From the NCBI GenBank assembly GCA_034431495.1, contig DAOUDB010000293.1, positions 1 to 12,906 on the forward strand: a stretch of 12,906 nt of DNA. The letters run 5' to 3'. The stretch comes from Roseilinea sp034431495. GTDB taxonomy: Bacteria; Chloroflexota; Anaerolineae; J036; Brachytrichaceae. The notes under the pieces are model-generated. The model was not told where the DNA came from. It did not search any database and saw only the letters and a program-made list of their open reading frames with translations. Below are positions 6,953 to 12,906 of the stretch, piece after piece (position 1 is the stretch's first letter; every line of letters starts with the position of its first letter). Made by a program: the position numbers and the translations under genes.

Positions 6953-7975
6953 ATGGATATCGAACTCATTCAATCGCTGGTCGAGACGTGGGGGCCGCCG
7001 GGCCGTGAGGGCCGCATCCGCGCAGCTATCGAGCAGCATGTGGCTGGCCTTGTCGATGAAACGCGCACAGACCGCATGGGCAACCTGATCGCGCTCAAGC
7101 GGGCGACGATAAAGCCGCCGGCTGACGTGTCGCCGCTGCGTGTCATGCTCTCGGCCCACATGGACGAGATCGGTTTCGTCGTCTCACACATTGACGAAAA
7201 AGGATTCGTTCGCTTCGCCAACGTGGGCGGATTGCGGCCGCTCTCCTTGCTTGGCAATCGAGTCGTGTTCGAGAATGGCGTGATCGGCACGATTCAGGTG
7301 GAGAAAGGCATTCTGGCGGCCGATAGCCTGCCGAAGATGACCGATCTGTTCATCGATGTCGGAGCGACCGATGCCGCGTCGGCGCCGGTGAAAGTGGGCG
7401 ATATGGGCGCGCTGGCCGGCACGCTGGCGCGGCAGGGGGACCGGCTCATCGCCAAGAGCATGGACGATCGCGTTGGCTGTGCTGTGGTCATCCAGGCACT
7501 GCGGCAACTCAAGCGCACGCCGCATGATGTCTATGCGGTGTTCAGTGTGCAGGAGGAAGTTGGTCTGCGTGGCGCGCGCACTTCAGCCTTTGCCATCAAT
7601 CCTGACATTGGCATTGCTGTGGATGTGACGCTCACCGGCGATTTCCCCGAAGCCGCCCCGATGTCGGTCGCGCTGGGCAAAGGCGCCGCCATCAAGGTGC
7701 AGGATTCCTCCGTGATCGCCGATCCCCGTCTGCGCGCGCTGATGGTGGCGCGGGCAAAGGAAGCGCGCATCCCGTATCAGCTCGAAGTGCTGACTGCCGG
7801 CGGGACAGACACGGCGGCGATTCAAATGGCCCATGAGGGCGTGCCGGCTGGCTGTATCTCCATCCCCACGCGCTATGTTCACTCCATCAGCGAAATGGTG
7901 GACGTGAAGGATGTGCAGGCGTGCGCGGATTTGCTGGCAGCTATCCTCAGCAAGCCGATCGATTTGCAGGATTGA
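6953..7975 (+). CDS. M42 family metallopeptidase (glutamyl/tetrahedral aminopeptidase type)
   Basis: This 340-residue protein is normal length for M42 peptidases, which form dodecameric tetrahedral cytoplasmic aminopeptidases with two metal ions. Family motifs in order are VMLSAHMDEIGF (H69, metal ligand), SMDDRVG (D171, bridging ligand), VQEEVGLRGA (E201 general base, E202 ligand), AVDVTLTGD (D224 ligand) and SIPTRYVHSISEM (H310 ligand). All expected residues are present, so it should be active. GTDTAAIQ (about 284-291) is also typical. Annotations in this family vary between aminopeptidase and endoglucanase; peptidase is the well-supported activity. The N-terminal preference for acidic, hydrophobic or broad substrates cannot be assigned. 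The gene begins 24 nt after the PHP gene and may have its own promoter. Confidence 0.93.
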   Translation: MDIELIQSLVETWGPPGREGRIRAAIEQHVAGLVDETRTDRMGNLIALKRATIKPPADVSPLRVMLSAHMDEIGFVVSHIDEKGFVRFANVGGLRPLSLLGNRVVFENGVIGTIQVEKGILAADSLPKMTDLFIDVGATDAASAPVKVGDMGALAGTLARQGDRLIAKSMDDRVGCAVVIQALRQLKRTPHDVYAVFSVQEEVGLRGARTSAFAINPDIGIAVDVTLTGDFPEAAPMSVALGKGAAIKVQDSSVIADPRLRALMVARAKEARIPYQLEVLTAGGTDTAAIQMAHEGVPAGCISIPTRYVHSISEMVDVKDVQACADLLAAILSKPIDLQD

Positions 7976-8043
7976 GCCATTGGGGGATTGAGTCATTGGG
8001 TCATTTGCCAATCGGCAATCGCTCAATCACGCAATCACTCAAT
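7970..8043. repeat. Direct and inverted repeats between convergent genes, possible terminator
   Basis: Two near-identical 15-mers (GATTGAGCCATTGGG at 7970-7984 and GATTGAGTCATTGGG at 7986-8000) lie head to tail. They are followed by two 13-mers (GCAATCGCTCAAT at 8015-8027 and GCAATCACTCAAT at 8031-8043) that are roughly their reverse complements. The segment 7987-7998 pairs with 8032-8043 in 11 of 12 positions, and 7971-7982 with 8016-8027 in 10 of 12. The transcript on either strand can therefore fold. The first copy starts inside the end of the M42 gene. Bidirectional termination is plausible; there is no T-run. Confidence 0.6.
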
Positions 8044-8961
8044 TCATAGGGGGGTCAGCCGGCCATTCTTGAGCACGACGCTGTGCAAGATGCGCTTGTC
8101 GCAATCTTTGTCCGGCTCGATGGTGCTGGCCTTCACCGTGACGTAGGCCCGCAACGGCGTCACCAGCAACTTGCGCACCAGTGTTTCTTCCACCTGGAAG
8201 ATGCCGGCCGAGTTGCTCATCAGCACTTCGATCTCCACCGGCGTGTCCTCGCCACGCCGGATATTCACTTCTTCGATCGCCAGAGCTGACACGGCGTGAA
8301 TGTCGATCTTGCCCAGATCGAACGGCATGCGCGCGCGGCCTTTAGTCATATCGCTGCCATCGGCCACAGCCACTACGGCGCCTTCCATGAACAATGGGGC
8401 GGGGCTTACGTCGTGCGTGTGAATGGCCGACAGGATGAAATTGTGAATGAGCTGCTGTTGTTCCCGGTCGTCATACAGCAGTGGCAGGTAGTCTTCCAAA
8501 ATCGGTTGCGCCAGCATCATGCCGACCATTTCATGGCCGGAGCGATGGACTGAGTTGCCGATGTCGTGGAGCATGATGCCGCCAAGCGTGACCAGGAAGC
8601 TGTCATCCACTTCGCCGGCGCCCGAAACGATCACATCCATCGGCACGTTCGCCTCCGTCAGCAGCGTCATGATCTGCATCGTGGCGGCAGTGACGACGCG
8701 GGCGTGGATGGGGCCGTGGTCGTTGTAGTTGAGCTTACCAACCGTGGTGTAGTTCGACAGATTCCAGTGCGCGCCCATACGCGGGTCGCTGATGAGCAGG
8801 TCGTACAAACGCGCCGTGCGCGGGTGGGGCGCGGTCAACTCGCGGATGGTGGCGTCGGCGCGCCGGGCCAGTTCGGTGTAGTCGTCGGGAAGGCTGACTT
8901 TTAGCCGGGCGCCGTTGCCGGCGCGGTCGTGGTCGTGATGCACAATGCGAATGCGTGACAT
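8044..8961 (-). CDS. HD-superfamily metal-dependent hydrolase
   Basis: This 305-residue protein carries a recognisable HD phosphohydrolase core: YNDHGPIHAR (H82, H86), MLHDIGNSVHRSGHE (H132-D133, H143), AIHTHD (H181, H183) and VAVADGSDM (D201). These fit the histidine and aspartate metal ligands of HD domains, here probably a di-iron or other dinuclear site. HD proteins usually hydrolyse phosphoesters of nucleotides or cyclic dinucleotides. It most resembles hydrolases of uncharacterised archaeal and Chloroflexi HD groups, and I cannot name a substrate. Residues about 215-305 are beta-rich and could be a ligand-binding or oligomerisation region. It follows a small Cys-rich gene by only 10 nt, so the two are likely one transcript. 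No clear Shine-Dalgarno precedes the ATG. Confidence 0.83.
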   Translation of the reverse strand: MSRIRIVHHDHDRAGNGARLKVSLPDDYTELARRADATIRELTAPHPRTARLYDLLISDPRMGAHWNLSNYTTVGKLNYNDHGPIHARVVTAATMQIMTLLTEANVPMDVIVSGAGEVDDSFLVTLGGIMLHDIGNSVHRSGHEMVGMMLAQPILEDYLPLLYDDREQQQLIHNFILSAIHTHDVSPAPLFMEGAVVAVADGSDMTKGRARMPFDLGKIDIHAVSALAIEEVNIRRGEDTPVEIEVLMSNSAGIFQVEETLVRKLLVTPLRAYVTVKASTIEPDKDCDKRILHSVVLKNGRLTPL

Positions 8962-8971
8962 GAGGGGTGTT

Positions 8972-9379
8972 TCAGGATCGGCGCGCGCGCGCCCGGTGAT
9001 TGGCGCGGCGCGTTTTGGTGTCTGTGTCGGCCGGGGCGGCTGAGGCCGGCGCTGTCGCGGGCTGCGGGTCCTGCGCCGCGTGAAGTTCTGACCGTGCTTC
9101 TTCCATCCGCGCGATCAATGCGCTGTCGTTGCCCTTGAAGCTCTGGATTGTGCGGCGGGCGCACTGGCAGCATCCCAGGCTGGCGCGATAGCTGTCGAGG
9201 TCGCAAGTCAGGCAGTTGCTGAGCCGGATCATCATCAGCGAGAAAGCCAGCACATCCTCGTGCGTTTCGGGCAGTTGGGCAATGCGGTCGATCAGCTTGC
9301 GCCAGGTCTCGCCGGGGCGAACATTGCGCAACTCTGGGATGCAGCGGGCGGGGAAGAGGATTTCGCTATCTGGGTACAT
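8972..9379 (-). CDS. Uncharacterised small Cys-rich protein
   Basis: I do not recognise a function. The 135-residue protein has a predicted helical body (residues 20-55) followed by a cysteine cluster NCLTCDLDSYRASLG then CCQCARRTIQSFKG (C56, C59, C70, C71, C73). This arrangement could bind zinc or an iron-sulfur cluster, though that is inference. The C-terminal tail from about residue 103 is Ala/Pro-rich and then Arg-rich (RRANHRARARRS), probably disordered and basic. The frame is open to an ATG at 9571, but that longer version overlaps the promoter and start of the oppositely oriented adenosyltransferase gene. The ATG at 9379 (MYPDSEILFP) gives a sensible protein, so I chose it. It lies directly upstream of the HD gene with a 10-nt gap, which suggests joint function. 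Confidence 0.7.
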   Translation of the reverse strand: MYPDSEILFPARCIPELRNVRPGETWRKLIDRIAQLPETHEDVLAFSLMMIRLSNCLTCDLDSYRASLGCCQCARRTIQSFKGNDSALIARMEEARSELHAAQDPQPATAPASAAPADTDTKTRRANHRARARRS

Positions 9380-9477
9380 CCTGGTTTGCCATCTACTCGC
9401 AGTGAACAACGCAGCCGGCCTGTCTCGATGCGCCCACTGCTTTGCTGCAAGGCGCGCGGACAACGCAGCCGCGACAT

Positions 9478-9483
9478 TATAAT
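9478..9483 (+). promoter_or_regulatory. Consensus -10 TATAAT upstream of the adenosyltransferase gene
   Basis: A perfect TATAAT ends 8 nt before the ATG at 9492, with no Shine-Dalgarno between. The predicted transcription start therefore coincides with the start codon, the clearest of the four such cases in this window. No -35 element is apparent at 17 nt. Confidence 0.55.
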
Positions 9484-9491
9484 GCACGGCG

Positions 9492-10049
9492 ATGAGCGCC
9501 CAACTGTATACCCGCACGGGGGACGACGGATACACGAACCTGCTCGGCGAAGGCCGGGTCGCCAAGTACATGCCCCAGCCGGAAGCTTATGGCACGGTCG
9601 ATGAAGCCAGCGCCGCCATGGGCGTGGCCCGGGCGGTGGCTGCCAGCGACCTGACTCGCGGCATCTTGCTGAGCGCCCAACGCGACTTGTACCGGCTGAT
9701 GTCCGAACTGGCGGCCTCACCCCAGGCTGCTGCGCGGTTTCGGGCTATCGATGCCGGCCGCGTGCGCTGGGTGGAGGAGCAGATCGAGGCGGTCACTGCG
9801 CTGGTGAGCCTGCCCCGCGAATTCATCGTTCCTGGCGACAGCGTGCCGGGCGCCTATCTCGATCTGGCGCGCGCCATCGTGCGCCGCGCCGAGCGGGTTG
9901 TTACGCATCTTCTCCACGACGGCCTGGTCGAGAATGTCGAACTGGGCCGCTATCTGAACCGGCTGTCGTCGCTGCTCTTCGCGCTCGAATTGCACGAGAA
10001 TGCGCTGGCCGGCGCGGCCGCGCCCACACTGGCCAAGCATGTCGATTGA
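9492..10049 (+). CDS. pduO: ATP:cob(I)alamin adenosyltransferase, PduO type
   Basis: This 185-residue protein transfers the adenosyl group of ATP to cob(I)alamin to make adenosylcobalamin. The N-terminal ATP-binding motif is YTRTGDDGYTNLLGEGRV (residues 6-23), followed by EAYGTVDEASAAMG (31-44). FIVPGDSVPG (111-120), ARAIVRRAERVV (126-137) and YLNRLSSLLF (154-163) are the later hallmarks, with the catalytic-region arginines and N156 present. It lacks the typical Asp after YLNRLS (Ser at residue 160), and PGD replaces the common PGG, so it is a somewhat divergent member. It probably acts as a cytoplasmic trimer. It is preceded by a consensus TATAAT and is divergent from the Cys-rich/HD pair. 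No cobalamin riboswitch fits in the short leader. Confidence 0.9.
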   Translation: MSAQLYTRTGDDGYTNLLGEGRVAKYMPQPEAYGTVDEASAAMGVARAVAASDLTRGILLSAQRDLYRLMSELAASPQAAARFRAIDAGRVRWVEEQIEAVTALVSLPREFIVPGDSVPGAYLDLARAIVRRAERVVTHLLHDGLVENVELGRYLNRLSSLLFALELHENALAGAAAPTLAKHVD

Positions 10050-10082
10050 CGACTGTCAGTTGACGGTTGACTGTGGCACAAT
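10046..10082 (+). promoter_or_regulatory. TTGAC heptad repeats upstream of the dehydrogenase operon
   Basis: The 126-nt gap before the E1 alpha gene contains TTGAC at 10046, 10060 and 10067, spaced in multiples of 7 nt (TTGACGA, CTGTCAG, TTGACGG, TTGACTG), then CACAAT at 10077-10082. The TTGAC copies resemble -35 elements, but none lies 16-18 nt from a convincing -10. It is the best candidate region for the operon promoter or an operator, at low confidence. Confidence 0.25.
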
Positions 10083-10175
10083 TGCCCGGTTGCGTTTTCA
10101 TTGAAGTTGCGCCTTTGCGGGTCATCGCGGATTGGCGCCCGGGCGCCGGTGACTCGCGCAATGCGGAGTAGCTAT

Positions 10176-11222
10176 ATGGACAAGGACAGTTTGGTTTCAT
10201 TGTATCGGCAGATGCTGTTGATCCGTGTGTTCGAGGACAAGTCGGCGGAAATGTACGCCAGGGCAAAGATCGGCGGATTCCTGCATCTGTACAACGGTCA
10301 GGAGGCGATTGCGGTCGGCGCGGTGTCCGCGCTGCGGTCGGACGACGATCTGGTGACGCATTACCGGGACCACGGCTACGCACTGGCGCGCGGCTTGTCG
10401 GCGCGGGCGGTGATGGCCGAGTTGTTCGGCCGGGCAACCGGCACAACCGGCGGTCGCGGCGGTTCGATGCATCTGGCTGATGTGTCGAGGCGTTTTTGGG
10501 GTGGGTATGCCATTGTCGGCGGCCATTTGCCGCTGGCGGCTGGCCTGGCCTACGCAGCGCAGCATCACCAGACGGGCCGCGTTGTGTTCTGTGTGATGGG
10601 CGATGGCTCCACCAACATCGGCACTTTTCACGCGGCATTGAACTGGGCCCAATTGTGGCGTTTGCCGGTTATCTTCACGGTGGAGAACAACCAGTATGCC
10701 ATGGGCACCGTCATCACCAACCACAGCGCCGTGACCGAGATTTATCGCAAGGCGTGCGCCTATGACATGCACGCCGAGCAGGTCGATGGCAACGACGTGC
10801 TGGCTGTGCGCGAGGCGGTGTGCCGGCTTGCCGAGCGCGCCCGCAACGGTGAAGGACCGGCGTTGCTCGAAGCGGTCACCTTCCGCCATCGCGGCCACTC
10901 CATGGCCGACGCCGACGTGCAGCGACCCAAGTCGCAGGTGGCCGAGTGGAAAGAGCGCGATCCCATTCCGACTTTTGCCGAGGTCCTGTTGGAGCGCAAG
11001 TTGGTGACCTCCCAGGACCTGGAACAAATCGCGCGCGATGTGGAAGCCGAAGTGGAAGACGCCGTGGCGTTCGCCGATGCCAGCCCCGAGCCGGCGCGCG
11101 AGACTCTTTACGAGGGTATCTTCGCGGAAGCGGTGAGCAATATGCAGATTGATGGTTCGTTGATCGGGCCGCCGACATTAGGGCCGGTCATCACTAAGAA
11201 CGGGATGGGCAAACATGGCTGA
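10176..11222 (+). CDS. pdhA: Pyruvate (2-oxoacid) dehydrogenase E1 component, alpha subunit
   Basis: This 348-residue protein is the thiamine-diphosphate-binding alpha subunit of a heterotetrameric E1. It decarboxylates a 2-oxoacid and passes the acyl group to the lipoyl arm of E2. Visible motifs are FLHLYNGQEAIAVG (about 35-48), THYRDHGYALARG (61-73), the TPP motif GDGSTN (142-147) through ENNQYAMG (170-177), and the loop RHRGHSMADAD (237-247). They match PdhA/AcoA-type E1 alpha, and pyruvate is the likely substrate, though acetoin or branched-chain substrates cannot be excluded. The frame is open further upstream to 10101. I chose the ATG at 10176 because GGAG (10165-10168) lies 7 nt before it and MDKDSLVSLYRQMLLIR is a normal family start. 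Its end overlaps the E1 beta start by 8 nt, which implies translational coupling. Confidence 0.92.
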   Translation: MDKDSLVSLYRQMLLIRVFEDKSAEMYARAKIGGFLHLYNGQEAIAVGAVSALRSDDDLVTHYRDHGYALARGLSARAVMAELFGRATGTTGGRGGSMHLADVSRRFWGGYAIVGGHLPLAAGLAYAAQHHQTGRVVFCVMGDGSTNIGTFHAALNWAQLWRLPVIFTVENNQYAMGTVITNHSAVTEIYRKACAYDMHAEQVDGNDVLAVREAVCRLAERARNGEGPALLEAVTFRHRGHSMADADVQRPKSQVAEWKERDPIPTFAEVLLERKLVTSQDLEQIARDVEAEVEDAVAFADASPEPARETLYEGIFAEAVSNMQIDGSLIGPPTLGPVITKNGMGKHG

Positions 11223-12198
11223 AATCACCTATCGTGAAGCGTTGAAGCGCGCTCTGCGCGAGGAAATGACCCGTGATCCCAACGTGGTGATCTGGGGTGA
11301 AGATATCGTGGCCTATGGCGGCGGTGGCGCATATGGTGTGACAGCCGGCCTGGCCAAAGAATTCCCCGGCCGTGTGCGTGATGTGCCGATTGCAGAAGAG
11401 GCTATCGTCGGCGTAGGCATTGGCGCCGCTATGGGCGGCATCCGGCCGGTGTGCGAATTGATGACGATCAACTTCGCGCTGGTGGCCTGGGATCAGATCG
11501 TCAATCACGCCGCCAAACAACACCACATGTTCAACCGGCAGATTCAGGTGCCGATGGTCATCCGCTCGCCGGCCGGCTGGGGGCGCACGGCTTCGACGCA
11601 CTCGCAGACCTTCGAGAACTGGCTGGCGTCCATCCCCGGCCTGAAAGTCGTCTATCCGTCCACGCCGTATGATGCCAAGGGCTTACTAAAGGCGTCCATC
11701 CGCGACAACGATCCGGTGTTCTTCATCGAGCACCTGGCGCTGTATGGGACGAAGGGCGAAGTGCCGGATGAGGAATATGTGCTGCCGATCGGTGTGTCCG
11801 AGGTGAAGCGGCCCGGCAAGCACCTCACCGTCGTCACGTGGGGACGCATGCTGGTGGAGACGCTGAAGGCGGCTCGAACGCTGGAAGCCGAAGGGATCGA
11901 GCTAGAGGTAATTGACTTGCGCACGTTGCGCCCGCTCGATCTGGCCCCGGCGCTGGAATCCATTCGCAAGACCAATCGGGCCATCGTTGTGGAAGAAGGG
12001 TTTCGCACTGTCGGCCTGGGCGCGGAGGTTGCCGCCTCCATCCAGGAGATGGCGTTCAACGATCTGGATGCGCCGATCGCGCGTGTGGCCGGCCTCGAAG
12101 TGCCCATGCCTTACGCCAGGAACCTGGAGCGCGCGACGATTCCTTTCGCCGAAGATGTGATTGCGGCGGTGCGCCGGATGATGGAAAAGCAATACTAG
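11215..12198 (+). CDS. pdhB: Pyruvate (2-oxoacid) dehydrogenase E1 component, beta subunit
   Basis: This 327-residue beta subunit pairs with the preceding alpha subunit to form the E1 active site. ITYREALKRALREEM at the N-terminus, GEDIVAYGGG (28-37), PIAEEAIVGVGIGAAMGG (58-75, E61 expected to contact the thiamine aminopyrimidine) and ASTHSQTFENW (126-136, H129) are canonical. The C-terminal half has IDLRTLRPLD and IVVEEG, the transketolase C-terminal domain. It overlaps the E1 alpha stop by 8 nt, and a G-rich stretch GGGATGGG precedes the ATG. The E2 gene begins 12 nt after its stop. No residue is visibly missing. Confidence 0.93.
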   Translation: MAEITYREALKRALREEMTRDPNVVIWGEDIVAYGGGGAYGVTAGLAKEFPGRVRDVPIAEEAIVGVGIGAAMGGIRPVCELMTINFALVAWDQIVNHAAKQHHMFNRQIQVPMVIRSPAGWGRTASTHSQTFENWLASIPGLKVVYPSTPYDAKGLLKASIRDNDPVFFIEHLALYGTKGEVPDEEYVLPIGVSEVKRPGKHLTVVTWGRMLVETLKAARTLEAEGIELEVIDLRTLRPLDLAPALESIRKTNRAIVVEEGFRTVGLGAEVAASIQEMAFNDLDAPIARVAGLEVPMPYARNLERATIPFAEDVIAAVRRMMEKQY

Positions 12199-12210
12199 GC
12201 AGGAAGCATC

Positions 12211-12906
12211 ATGGCCAAAGAGATCACTATGCCCCAGATGGGCTTCGACATGACCGAAGGCACGATCGCCAACTGGCTGAAAGCAGAGGGCGACTCGATC
12301 AAAAAGGGCGAGCCGGTCGCGGAAATCGAGACCGACAAGACGACGATTCAGATCGAGGCGTTTGACTCCGGCGTGCTGTTGAAGGTGCTCGCGCCGGCCG
12401 GCGCAAAAGTGCCGGTGGGTCAGCCGATCGGATTGATCGGCGAGCCGGGCGAGGCTGTGTCTGAACCGGCCGCGCCGGCCCAGTCGCCTGCTCCTGCTGC
12501 CCCCACAACGGCGCCGGCCGCTGAAGTCAAGGCGACGCCGATCGCCCAGCGTATTGCCGCCGAGTTGGGTGTTGATCTGACGTTGGTGAAAGGCACCGGC
12601 CCCGATGGGCAGATTCGCCGCGAGGATGTTGAGGCTTATGCGCAGGCCGCGCAGACGGCCAGTGCGCCGGCTGCTCCTGCGATCGTCAACGCCGGCCGCA
12701 TTATTGCCTCGCCGGCTGCAAAGCGGCTGGCCGAACAACGTGGCGTCGATCTGCGTCTGGTTAAAGGCAGCGGGCCAGAAGGCCGAATTGTCCTGGAAGA
12801 TGTCGAAAAGTTTGCCGCAATGGCTGTGGCAGCGCCTGCTGCGGCGCCTGCTGCGGCGCCTGTTGCGGCGCCTGTTGCGGCGCCTGTTGCGGCGCCTGCC
12901 CCGGCA
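12211..12906 (+). CDS. pdhC: Dihydrolipoamide acyltransferase (E2), 3' truncated by window end
   Basis: The frame is open from an ATG preceded by AGGA (12201-12204, 6 nt away) to the end of the window, 232 codons without a stop. Residues 2-78 are one lipoyl domain, with the lipoylated lysine K43 in the motif ETDKTT. Two peripheral subunit (E3)-binding domains follow, at about 108-144 (PIAQRIAAELGVDL, then KGTGPDGQIRREDV) and 164-202 (SPAAKRLAEQRGVDL, then KGSGPEGRIVLEDV). Ala/Pro-rich linkers separate all domains. The C-terminal acyltransferase domain with its HxxxD motif must lie beyond the window. E2 forms the multimeric core that receives the acyl group from E1 and transfers it to CoA. Two binding domains are unusual, since one is the norm. 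The substrate follows E1, most likely pyruvate. Confidence 0.93.
   Translation, partial: MAKEITMPQMGFDMTEGTIANWLKAEGDSIKKGEPVAEIETDKTTIQIEAFDSGVLLKVLAPAGAKVPVGQPIGLIGEPGEAVSEPAAPAQSPAPAAPTTAPAAEVKATPIAQRIAAELGVDLTLVKGTGPDGQIRREDVEAYAQAAQTASAPAAPAIVNAGRIIASPAAKRLAEQRGVDLRLVKGSGPEGRIVLEDVEKFAAMAVAAPAAAPAAAPVAAPVAAPVAAPAPA
12829..12900 (+). repeat. 12-bp tandem repeat encoding an Ala/Pro linker in E2
   Basis: About six head-to-tail 12-bp units of the form GCGGCGCCTGYT encode A-A-P-A or A-A-P-V. Units at 12853, 12865 and 12877 are identical, and the others differ by one or two bases. The repeat forms the flexible linker after the second E3-binding domain and probably continues past the window. 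Near-identity of the units suggests recent slippage, so copy number may vary between strains. Confidence 0.9.

Noticed and set aside
9380..9491. Cobalamin riboswitch before the adenosyltransferase gene
   Set aside because: The whole gap is only 112 nt and the predicted transcript starts at the ATG. There is no room for a riboswitch and no B12-box-like segment was recognised.
9380..9571. 64-codon N-terminal extension of the Cys-rich protein
   Set aside because: It would run through the TATAAT and first codons of the divergent adenosyltransferase gene and looks like non-coding composition.
10101..10175. 25-codon N-terminal extension of E1 alpha
   Set aside because: The GGAG at 10165-10168 and the family-typical N-terminus both support the ATG at 10176.
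10197..11027. 276-codon open frame on the minus strand inside E1 alpha
   Set aside because: It is antisense to a strongly supported gene and shows no family motifs. Long antisense frames are expected at this GC content.
11902..12738. 278-codon open frame on the minus strand across E1 beta and E2
   Set aside because: It is antisense to two well-supported genes, with His/Arg-rich composition and no motif.

Overview
This is a 12.9 kb GC-rich stretch of a bacterial chromosome. It is packed with housekeeping and carbohydrate-metabolism genes and has short intergenic gaps. No phage, transposon, CRISPR array, tRNA or rRNA was seen. The gene mix suggests Chloroflexota (Anaerolineae or Roseiflexus-like) as the most likely source, but this is inference from family flavour, not a measured placement. 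The mix is a MAN2C1-type GH38 mannosidase, an M42 aminopeptidase, an archaeal-looking HD hydrolase, a PduO adenosyltransferase and a split-E1 pyruvate dehydrogenase operon.

Layout. (1) Positions 1-276 hold the 3' end of a thioredoxin/AhpC-like redox protein. It converges on a large GH38 alpha-mannosidase (384-3428, minus strand), with a long hairpin between them. (2) The mannosidase is divergent from a hydroxypyruvate-isomerase-like TIM-barrel gene (3636-4403). An array of four 27-bp hairpin-forming tandem repeats follows, then an alpha/beta hydrolase (4523-5578). These look like a small sugar or glycoside utilisation module. (3) Next come YjbQ (5601-6020), a PHP-domain metal phosphoesterase (6029-6928) and an M42 aminopeptidase (6953-7975), all on plus. 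(4) An inverted-repeat-rich gap separates the M42 gene from a convergent minus-strand pair: a small Cys-rich protein (8972-9379) followed 10 nt later by an HD-superfamily hydrolase (8044-8961). (5) Divergent from that pair is an ATP:cob(I)alamin adenosyltransferase (9492-10049). The window ends with a pyruvate (or related 2-oxoacid) dehydrogenase operon: E1 alpha (10176-11222), E1 beta (11215-12198) and E2 (12211 to the window end, truncated).

How they fit together. The dehydrogenase genes overlap or nearly abut, so they should be made as one complex that oxidises a 2-oxoacid to an acyl-CoA. The mannosidase, isomerase-like and esterase-like genes plausibly handle plant or glycan-derived sugars. 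The HD and Cys-rich pair has no recognisable pathway.

The most interesting points are the four-unit hairpin repeat array, whose one open frame repeats a Pro-Pro-Gly motif; a recurrent -10-like hexamer 7-8 nt upstream of four start codons, suggesting leaderless transcripts; two consecutive E3-binding domains in the E2 protein; and the uncharacterised Cys-rich/HD gene pair. I found no clear evidence of a wholly new system.
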